Assembly: GCA_947177715.1 (NCBI GenBank)
Contig: CAMWVM010000005.1
Location: 1 to 19,252 of the forward strand
Source: an uncultured Ruminococcus sp.
GTDB lineage: Bacteria; Bacillota; Clostridia; Oscillospirales; Ruminococcaceae
Direction: 5' to 3'
DNA: 19,252 nucleotides
The notes below the pieces were generated by a model that saw only the letters and a program-made list of their open reading frames with translations, was not told the DNA's origin and ran no database searches. This document shows, piece by piece, positions 1 to 8,489 of the stretch. Numbering within the stretch: position 1 is the stretch's first letter; every line of letters begins with the position of its first letter. The position numbers were made by a program, and so were the translations under genes.

Positions 1-32
1 CTCGTGGGCTCGGAGCTGTGTCTAAGAGACAG
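1..32 (+). other. Nextera sequencing adapter / Tn5 mosaic-end residue at contig edge
   Basis: The first 32 bases match the Illumina Nextera read-2 transposase adapter from its third base onward, through the end of the 19-bp mosaic end. There are two substitutions, both C where A is expected, at positions 16 and 22. The first 15 bases, CTCGTGGGCTCGGAG, match exactly, as do the last ten. This is an uncut library artefact rather than genome sequence. Genomic sequence starts at about 33, and whatever precedes it in the chromosome is unknown. Confidence 0.95.
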
Positions 33-45
33 GTGCATTTGCCGC

Positions 46-74
46 TTGTATTTTTAGAGTATCTGTGATATAAT
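46..74 (+). promoter_or_regulatory. Probable sigma-A promoter of the metH pair
   Basis: TTGTAT (46-51) is followed by a 17-base spacer and TATAAT (69-74), with TG at 66-67 giving an extended -10. The -35 matches only the first three consensus bases, but the -10 is perfect. It lies just upstream of the reactivation-domain gene and would drive both methionine synthase genes. No S-box fits in the 5' leader, which is under 30 nt. Confidence 0.6.
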
Positions 75-98
75 AAAAATATATTTTTGTTCGGAGTG

Positions 99-779
99 AT
101 GATTAGTTTGGAACTTTTGCATCTTAATCGTGCGGAAGCTATGAGATATATGGGTTATAAAAATAAAAAACCTGATGAAAATGTTTTGAGTATAATTGAT
201 GAATGCGAATCAGCTTTATTAAAGGTTTGCAAACCAAGATATATTTATAAAGTATTTGATATTCAAAATCTTGAAAATGGTATATCAGTAATAGGAACTT
301 CCTTGTTGTTTAAGGGAAATGATATAAGGTCACATTTGAGTGAGTGTAATAAATGTATCCTTTTGTGTGCGACAGTTTCAATAGAAGCAGATAAAATAAT
401 TAGATCCTATGAAACGATTGATATGACAAAAGCTGTAATTGCTGACTGCCTTGCGTCTGCTGCTGTGGAACAAGTATGTAATCAGGCAGAAATTGAAATT
501 AAAAATAATTTGCCAGACTACAATTTTACATGGAGATTTTCTCCGGGATATGGTGATTTCCCATTGAATATACAGCCTGAGTTTTTAAATGTTCTTGATG
601 CTCAAAAAAGAATTGGAGTTAATTGTACAGAAAGTTTAATTTTGATACCAAGAAAATCAGTTACTGCGGTTATGGGAATATCTAAGAATAAGATTTCAAA
701 GGGTAAACGTGGCTGTGTTAGCTGTAATATGAGAGATAGATGTGAATATAGAAAAAGAGGTGACCACTGTGGGTTTTAA
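99..779 (+). CDS. Stand-alone methionine synthase reactivation-domain protein
   Basis: About 226 residues resembling the C-terminal AdoMet-binding activation domain of cobalamin-dependent methionine synthase. In that family the domain binds SAM and reductively remethylates oxidised cob(II)alamin. The visible signature is the RFSPGYGDFPL stretch, the RxxxGY SAM-binding motif of the domain. The next gene is a MetH lacking this domain and its start overlaps this gene's end, so the two very probably form one split enzyme, as described for Thermotoga maritima. The C-terminus carries an unusual Cys tail (C-x2-C-x5-C-x8-C) that looks metal-binding. The start is uncertain: GGAG at 93-96 is only 2 nt from ATG 99 and 11 nt from TTG 108. 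The frame is open upstream to a TTG at 87. Confidence 0.87.
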   Translation: MISLELLHLNRAEAMRYMGYKNKKPDENVLSIIDECESALLKVCKPRYIYKVFDIQNLENGISVIGTSLLFKGNDIRSHLSECNKCILLCATVSIEADKIIRSYETIDMTKAVIADCLASAAVEQVCNQAEIEIKNNLPDYNFTWRFSPGYGDFPLNIQPEFLNVLDAQKRIGVNCTESLILIPRKSVTAVMGISKNKISKGKRGCVSCNMRDRCEYRKRGDHCGF

Positions 780-3150
780 ACAACTTATGGAAAAAGAATT
801 TATTTGCCTTGATGGTGCAATGGGAACAATGCTTCAGGCAAAAGGATTAAAAATGGGTGAAACACCTGAAGTGCTCAATATAGAAAAACCACAGTGGCTG
901 ATTGATATACATCGTATGTACATTGACGCAGGCTCTGACATAATATATGCTAATACTTTTGGAGCTAATAGATATAAATTGGCGGACTGCGGATATTCTG
1001 TAAATGAAGTGATAGAAGCTGCAATAAATAATGCAAGAAAAGCGTGTAATGACAGTGAAACTCTTGTAGCTTTGGATATCGGTCCTATTGGGCAGCTTCT
1101 TGAACCTACTGGAACACTGACTTTTGAAGAGTCATATGATATTTTTAGAGAACAGGTTATTGCGGGTAAAGACTGTGATTTGATTGTATTTGAAACAATG
1201 ACTGATTTGTATGAATTAAAAGCCGCAGTTTTAGCAGCAAAAGAGAATTCAGATAAACCAATTATTTGTACAATGACTTTTGAAGAAAATATGAGAACAT
1301 TTACAGGATGTTCTATTAGTTCAATGGCTTTAACTCTTGAGGGGCTGGGAGTTAATGCTATTGGAGTTAATTGTTCACTTGGACCGGCAGAACTCTATCC
1401 TGTGGTAGAGGAACTATGTAAATGGACTAATCTGCCAGTAGTTGTAAAACCTAATGCTGGTTTGCCTGATCCAATTACAAATGAATATAATATTTCTCCT
1501 GTCAAATTTGCTTCCCTTATGTCGGATCTTGTTCCGTTAGGTGTAAAGATTTTTGGCGGATGCTGCGGTACAAACCCCGATTTCATAAAAGAACTTAAAA
1601 ATGTTCTTTTAGATAAAAAGCATGTTAAAAAAGTGAATACAATTCCAGCTGCTTGCTGTAGTCCGTCAAATACTGTGATTATCAACCGTCCAAGAATAAT
1701 CGGCGAGAGAATTAATCCAACCGGGAAAAAACGTTTCAAGGCTGCCTTGCTTGAAGGAGATATTGATTATATCTTGGGACAAGCTATAGAGCAAATTCAT
1801 GCCGGAGCAGATATACTTGATGTAAACGTAGGTCTTCCCGGCATTGATGAAAAGGATATGATGGTTCGTGCTGTGAAAGCTTTGCAGGGAGTAGCAGATG
1901 TACCGCTTCAGCTTGACTCTACTATTCCTGAAGTTCTTGAGGCTGCATTGAGAGTGTATAACGGTAAGCCTATTGTCAATTCTGTAAACGGTGAAGAGAA
2001 ATCCCTCCAAACAGTTTTGCCTTTGGTTAAAAAGTACGGAGCGGCGGTTGTAGGCTTATGCCTTGATGAGAACGGAATACCTAAAACAGCTGAAGGCAGA
2101 TTTAATATTGCAAAAAAAATACTTGAACGTGCATTAGCTTTGGGTATACGCCGTGAAGATGTATATATTGATTGTCTTACACTTACTGTTTCAGCAGAGC
2201 AGGAAGCGGCAATGCAAACTCTTAATGCCGTTGAAAGAGTAAAAAAAGAATTAGGCTTAAAAACTGTCCTTGGTGTTTCAAATATAAGTTTCGGACTTCC
2301 AGAGCGTGAACTGATTACTCATAATTTTCTTATGATGGCTCTTACAAAGGGTCTTGATTTGCCAATAATTAATCCTAATATCGACGCTATGACAGCAACT
2401 GTGAGATCTTATAATCTACTTGCTGGTTATGATAAAAATTCTGTAGAATATATAGCAAATTACGGTAATGTGAAAAAAGATGTGCCACAGAATAACAGTA
2501 TAGAAAACAATGCAGTGGATTTGCCATATGCACTTGAAAATGGTTTGAAAAGTGAAGGTGCACGTTTAACGACAGATCTGCTTAAAGATCATGACCCAAT
2601 GGATATAATAAATAATATCCTTATTCCTGCTTTAGATAAAGCGGGTTCTGAGTTTGAAACAGGAAAAATATTTTTACCTCAGTTGATTTTATCCGCAGGA
2701 GTTGCACAGGCTTGTTTTGAGGTAATAAAAAATCATTTTGCCCAAACAGGTGAAAAGTCTGTATCAAAAGGAAAAATAATTGTAGCAACAGTTAAAGGCG
2801 ATATCCACGATATAGGAAAAAATATAGTTAAAGTTCTTCTTGAAAACTATGGCTATGACGTAATTGATTTAGGAAAGGATGTTGATTATCAAGCTGTTGT
2901 TGATTGTGCTATTGAAAATGATGTACATCTTATTGGACTGTCAGCGTTGATGACAACAACTTTAGTCAGCATGGAAAAAACAATTAAGCTGCTGCATGAT
3001 AACAATATTGATTGCAAAATTATGGTGGGGGGAGCTGTTCTTACGCCTGAATATGCCGAACAAATCGGTGCTGATTTTTATGCAAAAGATGCAAAAGAAT
3101 CCTGTGATATAGCCAAAAAAGTTTTTGAAGAATATTATCCGAATATATAA
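769..3150 (+). CDS. metH: Cobalamin-dependent methionine synthase lacking the activation domain
   Basis: 793 residues. It transfers a methyl group from methyltetrahydrofolate through cobalamin to homocysteine in the cytosol. Domains in order are: homocysteine/zinc domain (about 1-290) with the zinc-ligand cysteines Cys202 (GVNCSLGP) and Cys265-Cys266 (GGCCGTNP); pterin/folate domain (about 305-580, opening with RIIGERINPTG); and a cobalamin cap plus B12-binding domain (about 610-793) with DIHDIG, where His680 is the lower axial cobalt ligand. E. coli MetH is about 1,230 residues. The missing C-terminal part is the SAM-binding activation domain, encoded by the preceding gene. GTG 769 was chosen because GAGG at 757-760 lies 8 nt upstream; a GTG at 742 lacks such a site. 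The start overlaps the upstream gene by 11 bases, suggesting translational coupling. Confidence 0.95.
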   Translation: MGFKQLMEKEFICLDGAMGTMLQAKGLKMGETPEVLNIEKPQWLIDIHRMYIDAGSDIIYANTFGANRYKLADCGYSVNEVIEAAINNARKACNDSETLVALDIGPIGQLLEPTGTLTFEESYDIFREQVIAGKDCDLIVFETMTDLYELKAAVLAAKENSDKPIICTMTFEENMRTFTGCSISSMALTLEGLGVNAIGVNCSLGPAELYPVVEELCKWTNLPVVVKPNAGLPDPITNEYNISPVKFASLMSDLVPLGVKIFGGCCGTNPDFIKELKNVLLDKKHVKKVNTIPAACCSPSNTVIINRPRIIGERINPTGKKRFKAALLEGDIDYILGQAIEQIHAGADILDVNVGLPGIDEKDMMVRAVKALQGVADVPLQLDSTIPEVLEAALRVYNGKPIVNSVNGEEKSLQTVLPLVKKYGAAVVGLCLDENGIPKTAEGRFNIAKKILERALALGIRREDVYIDCLTLTVSAEQEAAMQTLNAVERVKKELGLKTVLGVSNISFGLPERELITHNFLMMALTKGLDLPIINPNIDAMTATVRSYNLLAGYDKNSVEYIANYGNVKKDVPQNNSIENNAVDLPYALENGLKSEGARLTTDLLKDHDPMDIINNILIPALDKAGSEFETGKIFLPQLILSAGVAQACFEVIKNHFAQTGEKSVSKGKIIVATVKGDIHDIGKNIVKVLLENYGYDVIDLGKDVDYQAVVDCAIENDVHLIGLSALMTTTLVSMEKTIKLLHDNNIDCKIMVGGAVLTPEYAEQIGADFYAKDAKESCDIAKKVFEEYYPNI

Positions 3151-3233
3151 AAATTGAATAAACTGAAAAAATTCCGTCCATAATTAGTCTGAAACAATAT
3201 CGTTATTAGACAGTTATTATGGAGGGATTTTTT

Positions 3234-3470
3234 ATGTCAAAATTTCAAAAAGCAATTTCATCTGCATTGTGCGTGATATTTTTATTTTCAGTATTTTTTA
3301 GTCACGCTGAAAAAAACACAGAAAAATATTCTATGTTTTTCCCTGGTTTTTCATTAGGTTATTCGGTTTCAGAAAATGATAAAGAGGAAAGAGTTTCAAT
3401 AGTCAAAAACGATGATGATGTAGAATATTCATTTAAACTTTTTGAAATACTTTCAAACTTATTTAAATAA
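3234..3470 (+). CDS. Small exported protein of unknown function
   Basis: 78 residues. The N-terminus looks like a signal peptide: basic start (MSKFQK), a hydrophobic core of about 17 residues, and a possible cleavage after FFSHA near residue 25. The remaining roughly 53 residues are polar with an acidic patch (NDDDVE) and end in a short amphipathic stretch (FKLFEILSNLFK). No family is recognised. ATG 3234 was chosen because GGAGGG (3221-3226) lies 7 nt upstream; the in-frame ATG at 3219 overlaps that site. It lies between metH and the addB promoter and may be read from metH or from a weak nearby promoter (TTGAAT 3154-3159, CATAAT 3179-3184, spacer 19). The clear ribosome site and signal peptide argue that it is a real gene. 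Confidence 0.7.
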   Translation: MSKFQKAISSALCVIFLFSVFFSHAEKNTEKYSMFFPGFSLGYSVSENDKEERVSIVKNDDDVEYSFKLFEILSNLFK

Positions 3471-3507
3471 GTGTACATTTACTTGTACTAATAAATCTAA
3501 GATGCAT

Positions 3508-3536
3508 TTGACTTTAGTTGATTTACATGATAAAAT
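3508..3536 (+). promoter_or_regulatory. Strong sigma-A promoter of addB
   Basis: TTGACT (3508-3513), a 17-base spacer and TAAAAT (3531-3536), with TG at 3528-3529 forming an extended -10. The addB start lies about 30 nt beyond the expected transcription start. The promoter implies that addB is expressed independently of metH. Confidence 0.82.
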
Positions 3537-3574
3537 ATAGTTATTGAATGTATTTCTGATTGGAGGTAAGTGCT

Positions 3575-6500
3575 GTGCTTAAATTGATTTCCGGCGGAAC
3601 TCATAGTGAAAGAGAAAAGTTGTTTGTGAATTTAATTAAGCAAGCATCAATGGCGAATAAGGATATACTTGTCATAATTCCTGATCAGTTTTCATTTGAA
3701 TATGATAGAAAACTATATTCTGTCCTTGGAGCTAAGGATTTTAATAGAATTCAAACAGTAGGATTCAATCGATTAGCTGAATTAATGTCCAAAAAGTATG
3801 GTAGAAATTCAAAGAAAATTGCTGATGATAACGATAAAATTATAACGATGTATAAAGCCGTTAAAAAGCTTAAATCCACAGGCGATATAAAATTTTATGG
3901 TAAATCATTAAAAAAATCATATTTTATTAATGATGCGATTGATTTAGTATCTGAACTTGTGCAATCTGGCATAACTCCAGAGGAGTTAAGACTTGCATCT
4001 GAAAACACAAATGGTTCTTTGCAGATGAAGCTATATGATATGTCAAGATTGTATGACTTTTATTTGGATGAACTTGAAATTGCAGGTTTAAAAGATTCAT
4101 TGACAGCCTTGGGCGAATGCTGTGAATTAGCAGAGAACAATGGGTTTTTCAAAGAGAAATTTGTGTTCATCAATTCATTTTCAGATTTTTCAGTAGATGA
4201 GTTAAAGCTAATTGAGTGCATTATGAATCAATCAGCACAGCTTACAGTTTCTTTAGTTATTTCACATGAGAATAAATCCAGAATGAATCAAACTCCTTTT
4301 GCTGAAACTATACGAACTGCACAGCATCTTAAAAATATAGCCATGTCCAAAAATGTCTATATTGATGAAATTGATGTCGGACCAGCTGAGAATAATTGCT
4401 CTTATGAAATAAATCATCTGGATGAAAATATTTATTGTACTAATCCTGTTGTATATTATCAAAACGAAAACATTAAAATAATTTCAGGAACAGATATTTA
4501 TGAGGAAACTGAATATGTGTGTTCTGAGATTTCAAGACTTGTAAGAGAAGAGAAGTTTAAATATAAAGATATTGCTGTTCTTTTAGGCAATGTTCAGGAA
4601 GTTGCTTCGGTTTTAGAGGGAACTTTTGAACGTTATGAGATTCCTTATTTTATTGATTGTAGTCAAGGTGCTGGACAATCATCTTTAGTATTATATCTAA
4701 AAAGCATATTTGATTGTGTTGTTACAAAAAAATGGAACACGGAAAAAATACTGAAATATATAAAATCACCTCTTTCTGATTTTCTTGATTACGATATCTG
4801 TGATATAGAGAATTACTGTATTACATGGAATGTAGAAGGCAATATGTGGGACAATGAATTTACAGCTCCTGCCGATGACATAAGCAATTTGAATAGGATC
4901 AATGAAACAAGAAAGCAAATTATGCAACCGCTTTCTGAGTTTAAAAATTCTTGCACGAATGCTTCGGCTAAGGATATTTGTCTTGCCTTATATAAATTGT
5001 TAGATGAAATTAAATTATCACAGCAAATGTTTTCTAAAATAAAAATAGCCAGTTCAGATAGTGAAAAGGATTTTGAGCTTGCAAGAGAGTTTAAACAGCT
5101 TTGGAAAACTGTGCTATCTGCTGTGTCTGCTATTTATAATAGATTTGACGATGAAAAAATATCTTTGAGAGAATTCAGCGATATTTTCAATTTAATGATA
5201 TCTGGAATGACTGTTTCCAAACCGCCTCAAACTGTAGACTGTATAAGAATTGCTTCTACAAACCATTCAAGGCTGTCAGATGTTAAGATTGCATTTGTAA
5301 TGGAGGCTAATTCCGGCGTTTTCCCAGCAGATATCAGTAATAACGGACTGCTGACCAATAATGATAAGAAAAAGCTTGAAGAATTGAAGCTTAATGTATC
5401 AAGCAGTGCCATGCGTCAAATTGAAGGGGAAAAACTTAATGTATATCTTGCTCTCACTATGCCGGAGGACAAGCTTTATGTTACATATTCAGAATCGGAT
5501 TTCCAAGGTTCATCAAAGCGCCCCTCAATTATTATTTCTATGCTTAAAAGGATGTTTGGAAACATTGAAACTAAAGCCCAGGATATTCCTATTGACTTTT
5601 TTTGTACATCATATAGAACAGCTTTTTATAAGTACCTTGAGAAATCAAGTGACAGAAATTCATTAATTGCTTCAATTCGTGAATCGCTTAAATATTCTGA
5701 TTTTTATGAGTCAAAGTTGAATTATGTAAGTTCTGCGTCCAAAAAGCAAGAACATAAACTGTCGGATGAAATGGCAAAAAAACTTTTTTTCAGTCAAGAT
5801 ATGAACTTGTCTGCAACAAGAGTGAAGGACTATTATTCATGCCCGTTTTCTTATTATTGTAAATATGGATTGAAATTAAAAGCACCATCACCGGTAGAAA
5901 TTAATCCGATTAATACAGGAAATCTAATTCATAGCTGTTTTGAAAAAATTATGAGTATAAAGGATCAAAACGATAAAAAAACATATAATAATGATTTTCC
6001 TAAGCTGACGGATAAAGTAATTAAAGCACGAATTCATGAGGAATTTATTAATTATACTAATGAATTTTTAGGCGGTAATTTTGGAAAAACTCCGTCTTTC
6101 ATTGCAGCTATGAATCGACTTGAAAACTCTGCATTTTTTGCGGTCAAAAATATTCAAACAGAATTTGCAGACTCTCTTTTTATTCCCCAAGCCTTTGAGT
6201 ATAACTTAACTAAAGATAATGGAGAAAGTATATTACAGTTAAAACTTGATGATGATATAAAAATAAATATTCGAGGCAGTATTGACCGTGCAGATGTGTA
6301 TAAAGCAGAAAACGGTGATCAGTATATAAGAATTGTAGATTATAAAACTGGTGATACAACTTTGCGACTTGAAGAACTTTATAATGGTTTGAATTTGCAG
6401 ATGTTAATTTATTTGTTAGCTGTTACACAAAGAATTAACGATTTGAATCAGAAAGGGAATTTGAAACCGTCAGCAATACTTTATTCTCATATCAATTTTG

Positions 6501-6967
6501 TAAAAGCCGGTTTCACTCCTGATGAAATTGAAAGCTTGAAAAACGGTGAAGACTTGGATTATGAGCTTGTAAGAAAACGTGCGTCAACATATAAACCAGA
6601 CGGTATGATGATTGAGAACGAATTTACATTAAAAGCTATGAATAAGCGATTTTCCGGTGCTTTTACTCCATTTAAATTTACGTCAAAAGGCGAAATAAGC
6701 GGTAATGGAAAAAAGCCGGTAAGTGAAGAATATTTCCTTGGTTTAGAGCAGTTTGCTTTAATGAAGCTATATGAAATGGCAGATAAATTAAAGTGTGGGG
6801 AGATATTTGCAGACCCTATCGAAACTTCAAAATTTCTGACCTGTACATATTGTGATTATTGGAGCATATGCGGCAATTCATCACCTAAAAATCCAAGAAA
6901 AGCTGAAAAATCGGATATAGATAAGCTTAATGAAGAAATTGATAATATTATAGCATTAAAAAAATAG
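3575..6967 (+). CDS. addB: AddB-type helicase-nuclease subunit with degenerate P-loop
   Basis: 1130 residues, the usual length for AddB/RexB. In AddAB this subunit supplies the second nuclease and Chi recognition during double-strand-break processing. The N-terminus has the AddB pattern (PDQFSFEYDRKLY), but the Walker A site is missing: the equivalent stretch reads SGGTHSEREK rather than GxxGxGK(S/T). The C-terminal RecB-like nuclease looks intact, with GNLIHSCFEKI, GSIDRADVYK, VDYKTGD and LQMLIYL. The cysteines of the AddB iron-sulfur staple are present as Cys756 (YYSCPF) and, near the C-terminus, Cys1090, Cys1093 and Cys1099 (C-x2-C-x5-C). GTG 3575 was chosen because GGAGG (3562-3566) is 8 nt upstream. 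No addA follows; the gene ends at a two-way terminator facing metK, so the partner must be encoded elsewhere. Confidence 0.9.
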   Translation: MLKLISGGTHSEREKLFVNLIKQASMANKDILVIIPDQFSFEYDRKLYSVLGAKDFNRIQTVGFNRLAELMSKKYGRNSKKIADDNDKIITMYKAVKKLKSTGDIKFYGKSLKKSYFINDAIDLVSELVQSGITPEELRLASENTNGSLQMKLYDMSRLYDFYLDELEIAGLKDSLTALGECCELAENNGFFKEKFVFINSFSDFSVDELKLIECIMNQSAQLTVSLVISHENKSRMNQTPFAETIRTAQHLKNIAMSKNVYIDEIDVGPAENNCSYEINHLDENIYCTNPVVYYQNENIKIISGTDIYEETEYVCSEISRLVREEKFKYKDIAVLLGNVQEVASVLEGTFERYEIPYFIDCSQGAGQSSLVLYLKSIFDCVVTKKWNTEKILKYIKSPLSDFLDYDICDIENYCITWNVEGNMWDNEFTAPADDISNLNRINETRKQIMQPLSEFKNSCTNASAKDICLALYKLLDEIKLSQQMFSKIKIASSDSEKDFELAREFKQLWKTVLSAVSAIYNRFDDEKISLREFSDIFNLMISGMTVSKPPQTVDCIRIASTNHSRLSDVKIAFVMEANSGVFPADISNNGLLTNNDKKKLEELKLNVSSSAMRQIEGEKLNVYLALTMPEDKLYVTYSESDFQGSSKRPSIIISMLKRMFGNIETKAQDIPIDFFCTSYRTAFYKYLEKSSDRNSLIASIRESLKYSDFYESKLNYVSSASKKQEHKLSDEMAKKLFFSQDMNLSATRVKDYYSCPFSYYCKYGLKLKAPSPVEINPINTGNLIHSCFEKIMSIKDQNDKKTYNNDFPKLTDKVIKARIHEEFINYTNEFLGGNFGKTPSFIAAMNRLENSAFFAVKNIQTEFADSLFIPQAFEYNLTKDNGESILQLKLDDDIKINIRGSIDRADVYKAENGDQYIRIVDYKTGDTTLRLEELYNGLNLQMLIYLLAVTQRINDLNQKGNLKPSAILYSHINFVKAGFTPDEIESLKNGEDLDYELVRKRASTYKPDGMMIENEFTLKAMNKRFSGAFTPFKFTSKGEISGNGKKPVSEEYFLGLEQFALMKLYEMADKLKCGEIFADPIETSKFLTCTYCDYWSICGNSSPKNPRKAEKSDIDKLNEEIDNIIALKK

Positions 6968-6974
6968 CATAAAT

Positions 6975-7011
6975 AAAAAGTGATAATGTCATTTAACATT
7001 ATCACTTTTTT
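6975..7011. terminator. Bidirectional terminator between addB and metK
   Basis: A perfect 15-bp inverted repeat (6975-6989 with 6996-7010) has a 6-base loop. The arms begin with an A-run and end with a T-run, so a U-tract forms on either strand. It sits 7 bases after the addB stop and 5 bases from the metK stop, terminating both convergent genes. Confidence 0.93.
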
Positions 7012-7015
7012 CTAA

Positions 7016-8197
7016 TTAATTTAATTGTTTCAAAGCATCAATAAGTTGTTCTGTGCGATCAGTTTTCTCCCAAGCAACATCTAAATCTTCACGTCCCATG
7101 TGTCCATAAGCTGCAAGTGCTTTATATTGAGGCTTTCTTAGTTCTAAATCTTTGATTATAGCAGCTGGTCTTAAATCAAATACTTTTTCTACCGCTTTTG
7201 CAATCTGTTCATCAGTGTAACTTCCAGTGCTAAATGTATCGATTGTAATTGATACTGGATTCGCAACACCGATAGCATAAGCAAGTTCAACTTCACACTT
7301 TTTAGCAAGTCCTGCTGCAACAATGTTTTTAGCAACATATCTTGCAGCGTATGTTGCTGAGCGGTCAACCTTTGTAGGGTCTTTACCGGAAAATGCACCG
7401 CCACCGTGACGTGCATATCCACCGTAAGTATCAACAATGATTTTTCTGCCAGTAAGTCCGCTGTCGCCTTGTGGTCCACCTACGACAAATCTTCCTGTTG
7501 GATTTATAAAATATCTCGTATCGTCGTCTAACAGATTAGATGGAACAACTGCTTTTACAACATAATTTATTAAGTCTTCTCTTATTTGCTCAAGTGAAAC
7601 TGCGTCATCATGCTGTGATGATACAACAACTGTATCAATTCTTATTGGCTTTCCATCTTCGTATTCAACAGTGATCTGTGTTTTTCCATCAGGACGAAGA
7701 TAGGGGAGTGTACCGTTCTTTCTGACTTCTGTAAGTTTAATTGCAAGCTTGTGAGCTAACGAAATAGGCATTGGCATAAGTTCTGGAGTTTCATCACAGG
7801 CATAACCAAACATTATACCCTGATCGCCAGCGCCAGTATCATATTCATTCTCTTCACGACCTTCAAGAGCATTGTCAACTCCCATTGCAATATCAGGAGA
7901 TTGCTTGTCTATTGTAGTGAAAACGGCACAAGTGTGTCCGTCGAAACCATATTTGGCACGGTCATATCCAATTTCAACAACGGTATCTCTAACTATTTGC
8001 GGAATGTCTACAGAAGCATTTGTTGTGATTTCACCCATGCACATTACCATACCTGTTGTAGTAACCGTTTCACATGCCACCCTTGACATTGGATCCTGTG
8101 CAAGCATAGCATCAAGTACAGCGTCGGAAATCTGATCGCATATTTTGTCTGGGTGTCCTTCTGTTACTGATTCTGAAGTAAAAACATATCTTGACAT
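7016..8197 (-). CDS. metK: S-adenosylmethionine synthetase
   Basis: 393 residues, standard family length. It makes SAM from methionine and ATP in the cytosol. Visible signatures are GHPDK near the N-terminus with catalytic His15, the [12 protein letters not shown] methionine/ATP signature near residue 121, and the Gly-rich GGGAFSGKD with KVDRS near residue 260. The ATG at 8197 is preceded on the minus strand by AGAGG at 7-base spacing. A SAM-I riboswitch with terminator precedes it, so the product represses its own synthesis. It converges on addB and ends at the shared hairpin. Identification is unambiguous. Confidence 0.98.
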   Translation of the reverse strand: MSRYVFTSESVTEGHPDKICDQISDAVLDAMLAQDPMSRVACETVTTTGMVMCMGEITTNASVDIPQIVRDTVVEIGYDRAKYGFDGHTCAVFTTIDKQSPDIAMGVDNALEGREENEYDTGAGDQGIMFGYACDETPELMPMPISLAHKLAIKLTEVRKNGTLPYLRPDGKTQITVEYEDGKPIRIDTVVVSSQHDDAVSLEQIREDLINYVVKAVVPSNLLDDDTRYFINPTGRFVVGGPQGDSGLTGRKIIVDTYGGYARHGGGAFSGKDPTKVDRSATYAARYVAKNIVAAGLAKKCEVELAYAIGVANPVSITIDTFSTGSYTDEQIAKAVEKVFDLRPAAIIKDLELRKPQYKALAAYGHMGREDLDVAWEKTDRTEQLIDALKQLN

Positions 8198-8256
8198 TTA
8201 AACTACCTCTTTTCTTTTAATCATTAATAAATATGCTTAATAAGAAATAGCCAAAT

Positions 8257-8283
8257 AAAAAAGCGCTTCGTTCCGAAACGCTT
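8257..8283 (-). terminator. Riboswitch-controlled intrinsic terminator before metK
   Basis: On the minus strand, AAGCGTTTCG (8283-8274) pairs with CGAAGCGCTT (8270-8261), giving ten pairs including one G-U around a 3-base loop, followed by a U-run at 8262-8257. It lies between the SAM-I aptamer and the metK ribosome site. Its 5' arm is also part of the likely antiterminator: bases 8278-8271 can form 8 pairs with 8313-8306 in the aptamer. Confidence 0.9.
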
Positions 8284-8298
8284 GAATTCTCACAAATT

Positions 8299-8401
8299 CC
8301 TCATCTCTCGGAAAATACCGCAGGAATTAGCACCTTAACTGTAGTAATACGTTAGGTTGCCGGGCTTCAAAGGACCTGTTCCTCCACCACTCTTGATAAG
8401 G
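8299..8401 (-). ncRNA. SAM-I (S-box) riboswitch aptamer
   Basis: On the minus strand the conserved S-box blocks occur in order: CTTATCAAGAGTGGTGGAGG, then ACAGGTCC, then GAAGCCCGGCAACC, then AAGGTGCTAATTCC, then GAGAGATGAGG. P1 is closed by CCTTATC (8401-8395) with GATGAGG (8305-8299), seven pairs with one G-U. Family knowledge: SAM binding stabilises P1 and lets the downstream terminator form, shutting off the gene. The target is metK. Confidence 0.97.
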
Positions 8402-8422
8402 CTATTTAATTTTAGCATTATT

Positions 8423-8451
8423 ATTATACAACAGTATAATAGTTATGTCAA
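8423..8451 (-). promoter_or_regulatory. Consensus promoter of the riboswitch-metK transcript
   Basis: On the minus strand TTGACA (8451-8446), a 17-base spacer and TATAAT (8428-8423): both hexamers are perfect consensus with ideal spacing. Transcription would begin near 8416, about 15 nt before aptamer P1. A strong constitutive promoter fits control through premature termination. Confidence 0.92.
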
Positions 8452-8489
8452 CATCTGTAGAAATTTAGATGTAAATTTATTATGAACTG

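Noticed and set aside
742..768. Upstream GTG start for metH at 742.
   Set aside because: There is no ribosome site at a usable distance, whereas GTG 769 has GAGG at 8 bases and fits the usual MetH N-terminus better.
7872..8135. Plus-strand open frames inside metK.
   Set aside because: They are shadows of the unambiguous metK coding sequence on the other strand.
8451..8472. Inverted repeat ACATCT / AGATGT just upstream of the metK -35, possible operator or terminator of the phosphatase gene.
   Set aside because: Only six A/T-rich pairs with a 10-base loop and no U-run; metK control is already explained by the riboswitch.
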